Assembly: GCA_022577435.1 (NCBI GenBank)
Contig: JAKOON010000021.1
Span: 4,761,501 to 4,825,500 of the forward strand
From: Embiotoca jacksoni
Taxonomy: Eukaryota > Chordata > Actinopteri > Embiotocidae
Reading direction: 5' to 3'
Length of the DNA: 64,000 bases
Part shown: positions 35,301 to 46,887 of the stretch, piece after piece
How positions within the stretch are numbered: position 1 is the first letter of the stretch
Layout: the number at the start of each line of letters is the position of its first letter
The notes under the pieces: generated by a model
Databases searched by the model: none
What the model saw: only the letters and a program-made list of their open reading frames with translations
Told to the model about the DNA's origin: nothing
Translations under genes and position numbers: made by a program

Positions 35301-35736
35301 TTGTTTTGTTTTTTAAATTTCTCTTTAATTGTGTTCAATTCTATCTAATGTGTTTTTAATATTGTCTGATGTTCTGCAGCACTTTGGTCAACGTGTGTTG
35401 TGTATAAATGAACTGATTTAACTTGACAGATGGGACATCAAAGACGTCTCCTAACTTCACAGTAGCTTCCTTCACTTGAGTAAACACAATAGTTTGTTAG
35501 TCCCCTCACTGTTACTACATGACCTGCCAGTGCACCCACTGTAACGACCTTTAGCATCAACTCAATTATCTGTGTTTGGTTTCAGCAGCAAAAGTGACAC
35601 CCTGCGTAAAATACAGCCGACAGTTACATCACAGTGGCCTTATATGCGTTATATACTGTCGAGTTACTCACTTCAGTAAAACAGCGCATCCGAGCACTGA
35701 TCCGAAAACAGAAACTGGTAAAATATATTTGCTCAT
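32075..35736 (-). CDS. rdh13: Retinol dehydrogenase 13 (short-chain dehydrogenase/reductase)
   Basis: NADPH-preferring retinaldehyde reductase; the mammalian protein is associated with the inner mitochondrial membrane. Coding exons, 5' to 3': 35736-35672, 34711-34593, 34490-34335, 34230-34126, 33936-33724, 33587-33486, 32397-32075. Total 1083 nt, 360 residues (human about 331). Seen: a hydrophobic N-terminal anchor (about 3-21), cofactor motif TGANTGIG (44-51), INNAG (122-126), Ser174 in NLASLAH, and Tyr200/Lys204 in AYCQSK, so the catalytic set is complete. The C-terminal tail is about 30 residues longer than the human one and polar. The intron after exon 5 needs a GC donor. The ATG has G at -3. 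RDH13 is favoured over RDH11/12 by MSKYILPVS and GGRCPSKATI. Confidence 0.94.
32690..33180. repeat. Old interspersed repeat in rdh13 intron 6, split by a SINE
   Basis: The right part (about 33030-33180) with GAAAGTACTTTT, ATGCAAGACTT, CGGAGTACTTTTTCAGTGTG and CTACTTTTACTT resembles a very common fish repeat known for stacked ACTTTTACTT phrases. The left part (about 32690-32818) has GTACTTTACTTTCCATG and TCTTAGTCCGCTACGTAT in the same style. Family name not assigned; edges approximate. Confidence 0.5.
32819..33010 (+). mobile_element. Degenerate tRNA-derived SINE-like element
   Basis: Starts with a tRNA-like head: an A-box-like TGGATCAGATGGTAGAGTGG followed by a B-box-like GGTTCGATTGCC (32855-32866). 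The body includes TGTCCTTGGGCAAGACA and TAGTGTGTGGATGTGAATAG, phrases typical of a fish SINE family. Diverged, so probably inactive. Confidence 0.65.
33486..33587 (-). CDS. rdh13: rdh13 coding exon 6
   Basis: 102 nt encoding GTGVTVNAVHPGVVATQLGR and YTGLHQSQFSSSVL plus one base. The NAVHPGV stretch follows the active-site helix in RDH proteins. Acceptor CAACAG|, donor CTCA|GTGAGT. Confidence 0.95.
33724..33936 (-). CDS. rdh13: rdh13 coding exon 5: catalytic Ser, Tyr, Lys
   Basis: 213 nt encoding GHFLLTNLLLDKLKESAPSR, VINLASLAHIIGKIDFEDLN and AYCQSKLANVLFTRELAKRL Q plus one base. The only frame-preserving end is CTACAAG followed by GCACGT, a GC-type donor. The nearby GT (CAAGGCAC|GTCTAC) would shift the frame with any acceptor seen. 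Confidence 0.93.
34126..34230 (-). CDS. rdh13: rdh13 coding exon 4: NNAG motif
   Basis: 105 nt encoding EEQRVDILINNAGVMRCPAW, KTEDDFDMQLGVNHL plus one base. Contains NNAG and the conserved GVNHLG. Acceptor CTGCAG|, donor CTTAG|GTACTT. Confidence 0.95.
34335..34490 (-). CDS. rdh13: rdh13 coding exon 3
   Basis: 156 nt encoding GGRIIMGCRDMEKCEAAAKE, IRGKTLNPHVYACQLNLASM and KSIREFAERINK plus one base. Matches the ACRDMEKCEAAAK region of RDH13. Acceptor TGCCAG|, donor CAAAG|GTGATG. Confidence 0.95.
34593..34711 (-). CDS. rdh13: rdh13 coding exon 2: cofactor-binding loop
   Basis: 119 nt encoding KNHVTGGRCPSKATINGKTV, VVTGANTGIGKATAQELARR plus one base. Carries the TGxxxGIG motif. Acceptor CGTAG|, donor GAGAG|GTGTGG; a GT farther downstream would disturb the frame. 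Confidence 0.94.
34825..35435 (+). mobile_element. Degenerate LINE 3' end (C-terminus of ORF2 plus tail) in rdh13 intron 1
   Basis: In shifting plus-strand frames it reads phrases such as YISPILASFTLATGSA. These match the C-terminal part of fish L2-like reverse transcriptase ORFs (NAAAR..., ITPILASLHWLPVSAR from memory). It ends with CTGCAGCACTTTGGTCAACG, close to the usual LINE tail phrase. Frameshifted and dead. It lies antisense to rdh13. Confidence 0.65.
35672..35736 (-). CDS. rdh13: rdh13 coding exon 1: N-terminal membrane anchor
   Basis: 65 nt encoding MSKYILPVSVFGSVLGCAVL L plus two bases of Lys. Hydrophobic segment expected to anchor the enzyme. Donor CTGAA|GTGAGT. Confidence 0.92.
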
Positions 35737-35856
35737 AACTCCGGAATAACGCTGAAAACAGGACATAGGCTACTACATGAAAAATTGTTTAAACTCTGTC
35801 CACAGCTGATTTCACATCAGTCCTGTGCAGCTGCACAAGGTTACCCGCGCACAGTT

Positions 35857-35915
35857 ATTGCGTCATCAACTGGTACTGGTAAAGCGAAAGAGGGGCATTA
35901 TGGGAAATGAAGTCC
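35857..35915 (-). promoter_or_regulatory. rdh13: Candidate rdh13 promoter: ZNF143-like site and C/EBP-ATF-like site
   Basis: About 160 nt upstream of the ATG, the minus strand at 35915-35895 reads TTCATTTCCCATAATGC, a close match to the ZNF143/STAF consensus. ATTGCGTCA at 35857-35865 (plus strand) fits the composite C/EBP-ATF consensus. Both lie just outside the coding exon in CpG-containing sequence. Function inferred from motif only. Confidence 0.5.
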
Positions 35916-35936
35916 GAAACAGTTTGCCCAAATTGG

Positions 35937-38268
35937 TGACTGGAAATGGTTTCCAACGTAAACACTTTAAACACGGTAAAAAAAAAAACATTCTTGTAAC
36001 TATTATACTGGAATTTGGTTTTACTTAACACATTTAATTCACCTTAGTTTTTTTTAAATTCTTACAGAGTTGTGTCTATATATGTGTGGACTATATGCAA
36101 ATACAGATGTGGAAGTTTCACAAGATCTATGTACAGATTTGTCCTCTATTTTGCAATTTGGTTTTCTTTTCTCAATTGTTTAATTATTTGGATTTATTTA
36201 TGCTTGATACCTGCACCAAATGAAATTCCTTCAACACCTTTATGAGTAAAAGTGATTATGATTATGATGTGAAAGAATGATAGAGTTCAGGGAATCTGCT
36301 CTTTATTGATTACTAAATATATTACATATATAGTTATTTTTAATCCTTTGAAAAAGATGCACAGTACAAAACTGTTCTCCACAAAATATATCTTATCTTT
36401 TTTTTTTTTTATTGCATTTGTCTTTTTGAAAGAAGTTTGAAAGAATAATAAAATAGTCTTTGAAGATTAAGAGTCATCAAAGATGAAGAGAGTTATGGAT
36501 TAGTGGGGAAGGATGATGTGGCTGTAAATTGCCTTTTCTCTGTATGGATTGTGAAAAAAAGATGTGAAAGGACTCTGCTGTTGTGACTGCAGTCAGAAAA
36601 GCATTCTATCATTGGGGAGCCTGGTAATCGCTGCAGAGGAAACCCAACGTATGAGACAGAAAGTTGCTGCTGTGGAGGGTCAGACTAATGCCCAGATGGG
36701 TGAGGGGTTGGGTAGAGCTTTTCAGAGTTTTTCAGAGTTTTAGTGGGATTATTGACAGGGAAAATGTATTCAAGTTATCAATGATAGTCTACGTCCCCCG
36801 GTACAGACAGAATTATGTGCTACATCTCCGAGATTACGTCAATCTCCACCATCCTCCACTTTTCCTAAAGACAAAAACTTCTTGACAAATGTAACTCAAA
36901 TTCTACACGATTTATTCACTAATCAATTAACAGACATATTAATTTGGTTTCAAGGGCATCAAGACATCATTGCATACTCTCATGGTATGACAAATTTTAC
37001 TTAAACATGGAGTCCCATTTTTCCCTCTAGTTTTATTTTTTATAAAGCTTTAGCTCAGCTTTAGAGCCCTGTGTAACTACCTCTCCTGTGACACTGCAGC
37101 TTGTAGTGCAGCAAGGACACAAAGTGCCACTGTAAACTCGACACGAAGAGAACAGAAAAAACAAGGCCATCCCCTTGCAACAAGAGGTGGAAAACTTTAG
37201 GTGACACACAAAAAGTAAAAACTAGGACGTGAGTCTGGCATCTGAAAGAGGGAGTGAGGAGGGGGAAGAGGAGGATCGGCGGAGCAGCCCTGCTCCATTT
37301 GTTCACAGCTCAGAGGTGTGTCCTCCTGGTGTGTTTGACCCCTTGTGCTCTCAGCTGTCAGCCCACAGTGCTTGACCCGCTCTATGATTTATGACAGCTC
37401 TGTTCCCACGATGATCCCGAGGAAGCTCTCCGCCTCGCTAGCTGTTGGCCTATAACTCTGCGGCGTGAGACACCTGGATGTCTCAAAGCCGTGCTGAAAG
37501 TGCAGCTATTCAGCATCTCCCCCCAAACAAGGATAACACCACCGCCGGTCAAATTATTTTGTTTAAGGAAACTGAAAGATCACGTTCCCCTGTGCTGCCT
37601 TGGTTTCATTCTTCTTTTTTCCCGAACTTGGACGGCTTCTTATCTTTCACTGTCTTGCAGCCTGTATGAGTCTGATCTGCTGCTCTTTAGCTGCTTGGAT
37701 GTCCGGGGTGAAAAAAGTATTAAAAGAAAAAAGAAAAAGAAGTTGATATACTGTGGTATTTGTGGTCTGAGGTAAGATGGGAGAACATATTTCCACCATG
37801 TCACCACTCCAGAAGACACACCCGTCACCCCGTCTGATGTGTGGTCTTTAGTGATGAGGCGCTGAGGTTATCCTCAGTCCAATCTGTTCTGGTTGGCAAA
37901 CATGTCTGGCAGGAGCCCTGTTGTTAAACATGTACAGTAAAGGGGAGCTGCTAGGCCAGTGAATTAATTGAAAGTCTTGCCTCTCTGCTACCTAATAAGG
38001 ACAGTTGGCAAAGTCATCGTGTGAAGTAAACGTACTTGAGGCCATAAGCTGTTGAATTATGTAAGAGTAGAGCAGCTTGTTCCTGCAAAGCATGAATACA
38101 AAATACAAAATAAAAAGCTCTTGGACTTATTTGGTTTGGATGCCGGTTGATCGGGCGGCGCTAGGACCCAGGACACGTGCGCGTATTAGTTTGCCTGAGG
38201 GTGGAGACGGTGAACAATGAAGGAGCTGACTGGTAGGACCAGCAGAGGAGCAACATCTGAAACACACG

Positions 38269-38270
<2 letters not shown>
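35937..38270. other. Intergenic region between divergent rdh13 and sbk1
   Basis: Mostly AT-rich. No gene, recognisable transposon or RNA gene was seen. Confidence 0.55.

Positions 38271-38275
<5 letters not shown>

Positions 38276-38313
<38 letters not shown>
38276..38313. repeat. (CA)n microsatellite
   Basis: CA run preceded by CGCGCG-containing sequence. It is the first of an inverted pair with the TG run at 38487-38532. Confidence 0.96.
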
Positions 38314-38316
<3 letters not shown>

Positions 38317-38486
38317 AAACTCTATAGTCCCACTGGACCGACGGACAAACCAGACTGACCGGGAGACAGTGACAGCAGGACACAGAGCTCAGTTCAGAGG
38401 GAGTGGGAACATGTAGATTTGTTTATGCAGGCTGCTGAGTGCTTTGCTGAGCCCCCTGCGTGGATGTGATTGAATGGGTTGGTCTC

Positions 38487-38494
38487 TGTGTGTG

Positions 38495-38532
<38 letters not shown>
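38487..38532. repeat. (TG)n microsatellite
   Basis: TG run with one CG interruption, in opposite orientation to the CA run about 170 nt upstream. Confidence 0.96.
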
Positions 38533-38533
<1 letters not shown>

Positions 38534-38799
38534 TGCTGAACTGGGTCATGCGGACTACTGGAGGAGCGAAAGATAAACACGCACCCTCCTTCCGCTGCTT
38601 GGCAGGTTGAGATGGTGGGCGCTCAGAGGAGGGATCCCAGCCTGTGTCCTCATCTCAGCATCAAGCATCAGATGCTGCTTTGATTTAATCCGCCTCCGAA
38701 GAAAGTCTCTAACTGAGGAGCATCTCTAGAAACAGGGACAAGCACCAGCGAGCCGAGCGCAAACCGCGGACCTCGTTCACGCGTTGTCAGCTGTGAAAC

Positions 38800-38804
<5 letters not shown>

Positions 38805-38837
<33 letters not shown>

Positions 38838-38856
38838 AACCTTTTTTTTTTTTTTT
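38805..38856. repeat. Long poly-T, interrupted
   Basis: T runs of 28 and 15 separated by AAAGAAACC, immediately before the candidate sbk1 5' exon. Confidence 0.95.
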
Positions 38857-38997
38857 GTCCGCGTCTGTAACTGATTGATAACAACGAGGTGAGCCGTCCA
38901 TCAGTTCCTCCAAGCGGATCAGTGCTGAGCAGAGCGCAGCAGCTCTGTTCCCCGGGCGGATGCAGGACCATGGAGGAGAGAGACAGGTCGCCAGCAG
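38857..38997 (+). other. sbk1: Probable 5' exon of sbk1 (coding status uncertain)
   Basis: CpG-rich sequence after a long poly-T, with two strong donors: CGAG|GTGAGC (exon end 38888) and GCAG|GTGAGC (exon end 38997). Joined from 38997 to the acceptors at 46800 or 46812, an ATG at 38960 reads in frame into sbk1 (stop TAA upstream at 38879). A second ATG at 38970 reads in another frame. With the first donor the exon would be purely 5' UTR. Exon start not determined. Confidence 0.45.
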
Positions 38998-40578
38998 GTG
39001 AGCGAGTAACACCTAGATGCACCCTGAGGTGCCTGAAACCGGGTCACTGTGCATGATACTGTATCCTGCAAGGAAAGGAAGGGAGCGAGAAAGGAAGGAA
39101 AAACTACTCAGTAGAAATACGTCGGCTATTACTTGACAATTAAAAGCCGATATCATTCGTTTTCCTTTCTTAAATATCTCTTTTGATTCCTTGTTTTTAC
39201 TTGGTTATTTAAAATGCTCTTTTAATTAATTTCGATGCACTGATCGTGAATAACTTAATGTTGTCTGAACTTTGACCCACGCAGTGGTATTTGTATATGA
39301 ATATAAAGCAGCCTAAATATCAGCAGCTATTGCAGCAGCACAGCTTTGTTTACCATCAGGCTATGATTAATCCTAATGATTGACTTAATTTGTGTTTTCA
39401 CCCACATTATTCGTGACACATTCACATTTGTGTGCCACAGTGCTTTTGTTATTCGGTCTGTGTTAGATGGATACGAGGGCATCCGGGGTGTAGGCTATTC
39501 CCCTTTTTTTTAATGGCTCTTTTATACATTGTCCAGGGCAGACATGTGAAATCTCATCGTTAATGCTGTCTAATGCATTTAAATGAGCAGCTGACTCCAT
39601 AGTGCAAATCCTGTAAAATCTAGAGGCTGGTAATGGACTCCAAATGAAATCCAACTGCAGCCAACACACATGGATTGTATTGGTGTAAAGGAGCAGCAGT
39701 GATGACTGAGATTTTCTGCTTCGGTAAAAGTGTTACTTTACACAAAAAAACAGATAAAATACAAAGTCAAAGTTGCTTTGTTTTGAAGAATGTACTTTGT
39801 GCCTTATAAAACAAGAGACATTTCAATATGCGCTCAGGATTACACTGATATTATGAGTCATCTCATTGGTGATCAGCAACCTGTCTGCAAACAAATCTGC
39901 TCTAAAAGATAAATGATGTGATTGCTCATTACCGTGGGCCCCACTTCAAAAACTCAGGGCCACATTTTGCCTGAAATTCTTCTCCTTGAATTGAACAAAA
40001 TCCATGTGAGTGTCCAAATAAATGTCCCAAACACACCCTGCAGAACTCCTGCTGAAAACAGATAAGACAGCTGCAATATGAGGGCTTAGATCAAACAACA
40101 GAAATAGGCGATAACCCACTCCAGCTGGCACACAAGCACCAACTCAACCCATCTCTGCCCCTCAGCTACACAACTCAAAGGAACGGACTCAGTCGAATAC
40201 TGGAAAGATGACGTCAAAGCAAAATTTCACCGGTTTTTGAATTTCTTTAATAAACGTCTCGGCAGGCACAGTCTTGACTCTGTGTTGGTTGTCACAGGAA
40301 AACATGGCCGCCCACAAAAGACAAAGGACACAAATGATGTTAATTAGGAGACTAAGATGACAAGAAGCCCAATTTTATTCACTTGTTCCAAAGTCTGAAC
40401 CCTGCTGGGTGAAAATAATGAAACAACACAACTACCTGCAGATTACATCTTCACTCGTCATCCTCTCGCTGAGAGCAGCTGTCTAATAACAACTCCTGCC
40501 AGTCAGCGGATTACTGTGTACATGTTTGCTGTGAGTAAAGTGGGCTTGGGTTATGGGAAAGGTGATTCAAATTAAAAG

Positions 40579-40800
40579 TCCTCTTCTTCTTCCTCCTCTT
40601 TTTCTTCTTCTTCTTCATCACGTTCTTCTTCATCATCTTCTTCATCACGGTCTTCTTTTTCCTCTTCTTCTTCACGTTCTTCTTCTTCTTTATCATGTTC
40701 TTCTCTTTCTTCCTCATCACGTTTTTCTTCTCCATCACAGTATTTTCTTTTCTTATCACATTCTTCTTCTTCATCATGTTTTTCTCTCTTTCTTCTTCTT
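40579..40800. repeat. CTT/TTC-rich polypyrimidine tract
   Basis: About 220 nt almost entirely C and T on the plus strand, built of TTC/TCC/TTT units with occasional ATCA interruptions. It is open in several frames on both strands, but these are artefacts of the repeat. Confidence 0.93.
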
Positions 40801-42557
40801 GTTAACAATAATGTGAATATACATTATTTATGCTCTCCTTTTGCCCTATTTTGTTCATCAATGATATTCTAAATGATTGATCAGTTTTTGATTTCTGTAT
40901 TTCTGTCATATTTCAGTATGTGAGACAGCGTTGGCCTAATATGTCATGCAATTATAGCATGGCTGAATATATAGAGAAATGGAGGGGATTAATGAACGCA
41001 GTCTCAGCAATAAGCATTAGTGCATTGATTATGGTTAGAGGCTATTGTGTATGAGCAGGATAACGAATACTGTTAGTTTGCCTTGAAGTGGAGGGCTTGA
41101 AAACAAAAGAAAAAGCTGTGTCCTCCTTAGTGGGGCTGTTACATCATTTAGTTACACCTCCCATTTAGACCCCATCTTCCTGAGCTCCTATAGAGTCACA
41201 TTTCCCCATGTGTGTGACATCAAAGGGCCTCAGTCTATGCGGTAGAGGGAGGGATGCTTCATTTTTGTGTCTCTCTCTCTCTCATTCTCATCACATGAAG
41301 CCTGCCCATTGTAACTTGAGGTTACTGGATTGTAAGGTTATAATGGAGTGGGGGTTAGGTACAGTACAGTATGTTCCACAGGGAGCTTATTGCAGTGATA
41401 TTTCACTGCTGAATGATTTCTGCAGGACATCATAACGAGGGTGATGGTGACATTGATTATGATTGGCATTTATAATCAGAAGCCCAGCAGTGGTTTCTCC
41501 TCCCAAAGCCTTAATCCTTAACTACAACAATGGTGGATCCTGCAGAGGGATCTATTCTTGTGCTCTTTTTTAAAACCATTGTGCTCATTTTTCTTTTTGG
41601 ATGGCCATTTGTTGTCAACATCGAGCCAAATGTCCTTGCAGTATAACTGCCCACAGCTAATCTCCACTCTCGGTTGTTGTTTGGGAACATTTAACCTTGG
41701 TTTATCCCTTCCTGGGTCTTAGGTCATCTCTGTGAGGGCAGCTGGCTGCCAAAGCTTCTGCCAGGGACTTTCAGCAGGCGGTTACTCCACAGGGTTTATG
41801 GTATACCGTAGAGAGAGAGAGGATGGGAAGGAGAGGAGACGCGAGGAGAGTTAGGAGCAGGTTACACAGCACTCAATCCCAGCAGGGATCCTCCATATGG
41901 GCAGCTGGGCAGAGCCGAGAAAGGGTGATTTGTCAAAGTTGAATGTCGATTGCTTGGGCTGCCGGTTCACCTATCACAGCACAGCAGGAGGTTTCTTCAT
42001 CCGTGTGTTGACGGAGGCGCTAAGACCCACTGGGTCTGATGTTTTGTTCCGCTGAGGAAGGTGATTCAGGTTTTTAAGCCGGAGAAGAGAACAGTGTCCT
42101 CACTGCAACTGGCTGTCATGAGGAAGCCCATTTACAGTAGTTGTGACCGAATGCAATTTGGTTTCATTCCACACATCCATGCAGAGAGGACAAAGAGTGA
42201 AATAAAAAAAAAAAGATAACATCTGTATAATTTTCAGTGCATGCAGTTATTTTATTTTCAGACTGACAGAGACACACCACACCAGTCACATCGGATTTCA
42301 CTCACTGATTTCACTTTGACCCAGAGGCAAGACATGTTGGGCCTTTTGACAGTAAATTGGACACAAGAGATCAGTCCTCACCCATAATGACTCTTCTGCC
42401 GAGAGCAAAACAACTAGTCCATTAGTAAAAGAGAGCGGTAAAGATGTGAGGCTAGCTCTGCAGCCTATTTATTTCTTTCATTAGTCCCTTGTTTACATTT
42501 TCGGGAACAGACAAAAGAGAAAAGCGGATGGGAGGAAGGAGGTAGGAATGAATGGTG

Positions 42558-42561
<4 letters not shown>

Positions 42562-42622
<61 letters not shown>
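42562..42622. repeat. (TG)n microsatellite
   Basis: About 30 pure TG units in putative sbk1 intron 1. Confidence 0.97.
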
Positions 42623-42626
<4 letters not shown>

Positions 42627-43689
42627 GTTGCTGACTCTGATCCCCTGCCAAGTAATACATGCTTTGTGTACACTACAATACATTTGTTGGATCCAAATTT
42701 TCACCTGTCTGATGTGAATCTTTATTCATGCTTGAATCGTGCTCCTATAACGTCTTTATGAGGTAATCAATGTCACGTCACAGTTCATTGCAACTGTATC
42801 ATTCATACAACTTACACTAGGAGAACCAATAGTTCACTGAATACAAAATTATTGTCCCTGATGGGTCCCATGTCAATACAACAGAAAAGATTCGTCTGCT
42901 TGCGAGTTCGGATTTCTTATGGTAATGAACCGCTGAGGAGACTACAGTCAATCTTTGGAGAACAAATAGCACTGTTAAGATTCTCCAGCCCTGCTAGTGT
43001 CTCTGTAAAGCTCTACTTATGCACAGTGTGTCTTTTAATCAAATGCTAATGTAATCATGCTAACACTATAATAACAATAACAATGCTAATCTGCTGAAAT
43101 AATGTGTATCACATTGACCACTGTTGTCAGGTGTGTTATAATCTCTATAAAGAGAGATTTACATAAGAATGCAGGATGTGATTTTGGTACCACAAGCGTT
43201 CTGCTTTGTATTTTGAGTAGTGTTGACCAATCATGTTTGAGCAGGCTTTGGTTGCATACAGATAAACAGTCTGTGTGGAGAGTAAAAGAGGCGAACCCAT
43301 CAGCTATCGTCTGAAAACAATTTAGCTTTTGATCATCTTTGTTGCGGTAGTTTAAAAGTGTTAACTGAGTATAAACTGGCTAATTACGAAACCATTTAGT
43401 CTTTAAACTCCAACTCCCGTATCTCAAGTTACTAAAGGTAAAGAACGACTGTTGCTCAGAGGAGGAAGTCTTATTTGCGTTGGCGACACCGTTGGCCCTT
43501 GTCGTCGTCAAAACTGTTTACTGATGAGTTCAGAGATTGACTGTGTTTGCTTGTTAATACTAAACACAAAGTACATCTGAGGCTGGTTGTAGTTTTGCAA
43601 GAATTTTGCCATAAGCCAGTCTTTTTTTGACCTGATGATGGCACTATATGAAAGTTTAAGGGATCAACAAAATGAAAGCATTTCATCGT

Positions 43690-43960
43690 GAGGGGAGCAT
43701 GAATTTGTGCAGGAAATCTCATGGCAGTAGTTGGGATGGAGATCTTTCACTCAAAGCCACAACTGTCTATCTCATGGCAATGCCAGAGGAAGAGTCAGGA
43801 TATCTCCAAAGTCATTAGGATTCATTCATGTTTATACAAAATTTCATGGTAATCCATTAAAGATTTCAATCTTAACTGAAGTGGTGGTCCAAGTGATGGA
43901 CCAACATTTCCACCCTGAGAGCCAGGTCACTACCAGTAGGGCTGAAAGTAAAGCTTATCT
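43690..43960. repeat. Interspersed repeat fragment
   Basis: Phrases such as GTCATTAGGATTCATTCATG and AAAATTTCATGGTAATCCAT, preceded by ATCTTTCACTCAAAGCCACA, match a repeat I know to be scattered through fish genomes. Family and exact ends not assigned. Confidence 0.5.
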
Positions 43961-46887
43961 CTGACAATACAGTTTAAACTTGACCTTTGTGAAAAAGTGC
44001 CACCCAAGTCCAGAGTAAGACTAAAAAGAGCTCAGGAGCTGTAGGACAACACATTGCTCATGTTGAGAGCATGCAGTGAGGCTATGAGCCTCACTTGCCA
44101 GCAGCATCACAGGGGTTCATCTCGGTTCACAGCTAAGAGTTTGTAGACCAAAAGGTCAACTGCTCCTTCGGTTTAAGATAACTGTGTGTGGGGACACGTG
44201 GTCAGCAACAGGTTTCCAGACCATCATTGTGGTAATAATGAAGTACATTTTTTGCCATTTTCTGGGAACAGACTGGGTTTAAGCGGGTTAAACACTGCAA
44301 ATACACAAATCTTTGTTGGAATAATTGCTAAATGGAGCCAGAAAGTCAATCTGTATTTGTGGCTGGAAAACAGATTGTTGCTTCGGAGGGAAAACCTCGT
44401 ATCTCCCCATTTTAAGAATCAGGAAAACAGGCTTGTTGTCAAACGGCGAAATGTCACAGGCTTTTTTCATCACAATTAAAAAAATGAAAATCGCTGTAGT
44501 TATTAGGTCTTCGACAAAAACATAAACAATACCGGAAAAAGCAGTCAGGTCAGGGATCCGTTTTTAAAAAGGCTTACTGAAGATTAACAATGAGTGAGGC
44601 TCAAAACCGCCCAGACATTAGAATGAGTCTGGAGCTAAATTGGTATGTGGAGCATGTGCATGTTACCTTGTCTTTAGCTGCCTGAGAGGACAGGAGAGGA
44701 GCAGAGAGCAGCGTGGCAGATCAGCGGGGCATGTGGCAGCGGCCGAGCACGAATGTTGAGTCGTGTTGAGAATCACAGCTGCTCCCTCTCAGAGGTAGCA
44801 ATACAAAAGGCCTTTGATAGAGTGTCACTGTGCGACTGATACACCAGACCACCCCTGCCTCCTCCTCCCAAACACTCACAGAGAAAAACACTCGCACACA
44901 ATCATCTCCCAGAAACCACATAAACTTCATCCCAGCACCTCCGAGGCACCACGCTGCACTTTCTGCTTCACATGTAGAGCATCCAGCTGCGGAGAGGACC
45001 GTCCCCCCAACCACTCATCACATTTTAGGACTTTTAATCCAGTTCTGCAAAGGAAATGGTGGAGGGGGAGTTGTCTTTGTGGGAACTGAGTAATGTGATT
45101 AGGATCAGTGCCGGAGTGCTGCACATTGGAAAAAGCACCAGTAAAAAGTGCCTCTCCTTTGCCCTGCTGTGTTCTCACTGATGGAGGCCGTGGGGCCACG
45201 CAGGGTGGGAGGTCAGATGAAATGTGCTTCCACTCTGTAGGTCTGTCTGTCTGCTTTGAATTTTTAATGACCAAAACCTGGACCATAAACTGATCTGGAC
45301 ACTGATCAACTTCTGTGTTGACTCGCTGAGGGCTATATACAGTGAGCACGCTCAGCATGAGTTGGCTAGAACATTCATTGTGTCTTATATAACCATCTCC
45401 ACACTTATGATAAAATCAGGAAGCAAGTGTTATCTGCAGTGATGCATACGGCTCTTTTTTCTATTTGCAGTCTTGGTTTTTTTTCTTGAGCCAAGAACAC
45501 CCAGCTGTAAATGGTTGCATCTTATTTTAGTTTTCATTGTCTAATAACTATATTTATCACACTCTTCCCACAAGACCAGCACCTTCCAAATGTCTGAACT
45601 AAACTTACTCTAGCATGTTTTTATCAGCTGTAAATCTGTTGCTACGCTTTTATGCTGTTTTTTTCCCCCCTAAATGTACCCAGCAGTCGACACACACACA
45701 TTCGCGATGCTGTTGTTTAGGTGTTCTGAACCTAGTTTCAACCAGAGGTGCAAAAAAAAGTAGCTGCAGGGAAAGAAGAACAAAGAGACAAGTGGTTGGC
45801 TTTGAATAAAAAAAAAGGCCATCAGCAAAATTGTTTGTGCTGATTTGGTGCCTATTAGTATTGTGTGTGTGCATGCTGTGCATGATTGGATGATTAAATT
45901 TGATTGTGTGTAGGGGGAGAGGGGTGAGGAGAGGCAGAGACAATAGGTAAGATCATTGGGGTGATCTGATTCATTTCATTAAAAGGTCTGTTTTTTGTAG
46001 TGTGTCCAATAGTTTTCTTTCATTTTGCTCAAAGACTGTAGAGCCACTGATCGTTGATATTCAATTTGTTGTCGGTGATGTGTTTGGTGTTTTCTGACTC
46101 CATCTGAGCTTCCAATTAAAACGGATGTATTTTTACCCTCGCAGGATCAGTTTGACCTATTTCAAATTTGGCACCTCTGAAAGTCAGCAATAACTTCTCT
46201 GTTGCAGTATTTTATTTTTCAGCTTCAGCAAAATGACCGAAATACTAAACTAAAGTACTAAAATACTAAATGTATTTCCGAGGCAAAACAAAAAAAACTC
46301 CTTTCCTTATAGCCCTAAAGCAGTTCCAACTGCATGGAAAATGTATGTACAAGATCAGTTCAGGGTGGTCACAGATTATGTGGGGCATGTTTTACCAGCA
46401 TGTGTACACCTTGAAACTGTCAGCTGTATTTCCATTTGTTAGTCCTTTTACCTGGTGTTATCGATTTTCCCATAGCTGTCTGCCAGGAAGTGCTGTCTGA
46501 GAAATGCCATATCTGGAAGCTGGCCAGAGTGATCTAGAGGGACAGCAGGAAGCCTGATACATTAACTGAGAGTTCTCTCCCTGTTGATGGCTTCCCTGAA
46601 TTGATTGTGTGGAAATGAAGGTCTGTTAAAGCCTCCCTGATTTAACCATCCATTGGGACACGCTGTGCAGACAAGAGTTTATGGAGACTGTGATAGTGAA
46701 GAGTGTCTGGTCATAAACACTCACTGTGAGTTTGCATGTGAAAGCTTTATATCACCTGCCATCGTCGTACTGACCTGCAGTGTCCTCCTCTCCCATCAGT
46801 CTTCCCCACAGCGTCAAGGCGAGCCTGTCTCTTTCTCCATCCGGGCCGGGACGGGTGGGCAGCGGCGGGGGCTCCCCTACATCCAAA

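Larger units (their letters stand above)
38998..46799 (+). other. sbk1: Putative sbk1 intron 1
   Basis: About 7.8 kb between the candidate 5' exon and the first certain coding exon. It holds the CTT-rich tract at 40579-40800, a TG microsatellite at 42562-42622 and a repeat fragment near 43.7-43.96 kb. No further exon was identified. Confidence 0.45.

Noticed and set aside
40553..40816. Open frames on both strands rich in Leu/Pro or Lys/Glu
   Set aside because: Direct products of the CTT-rich tract.
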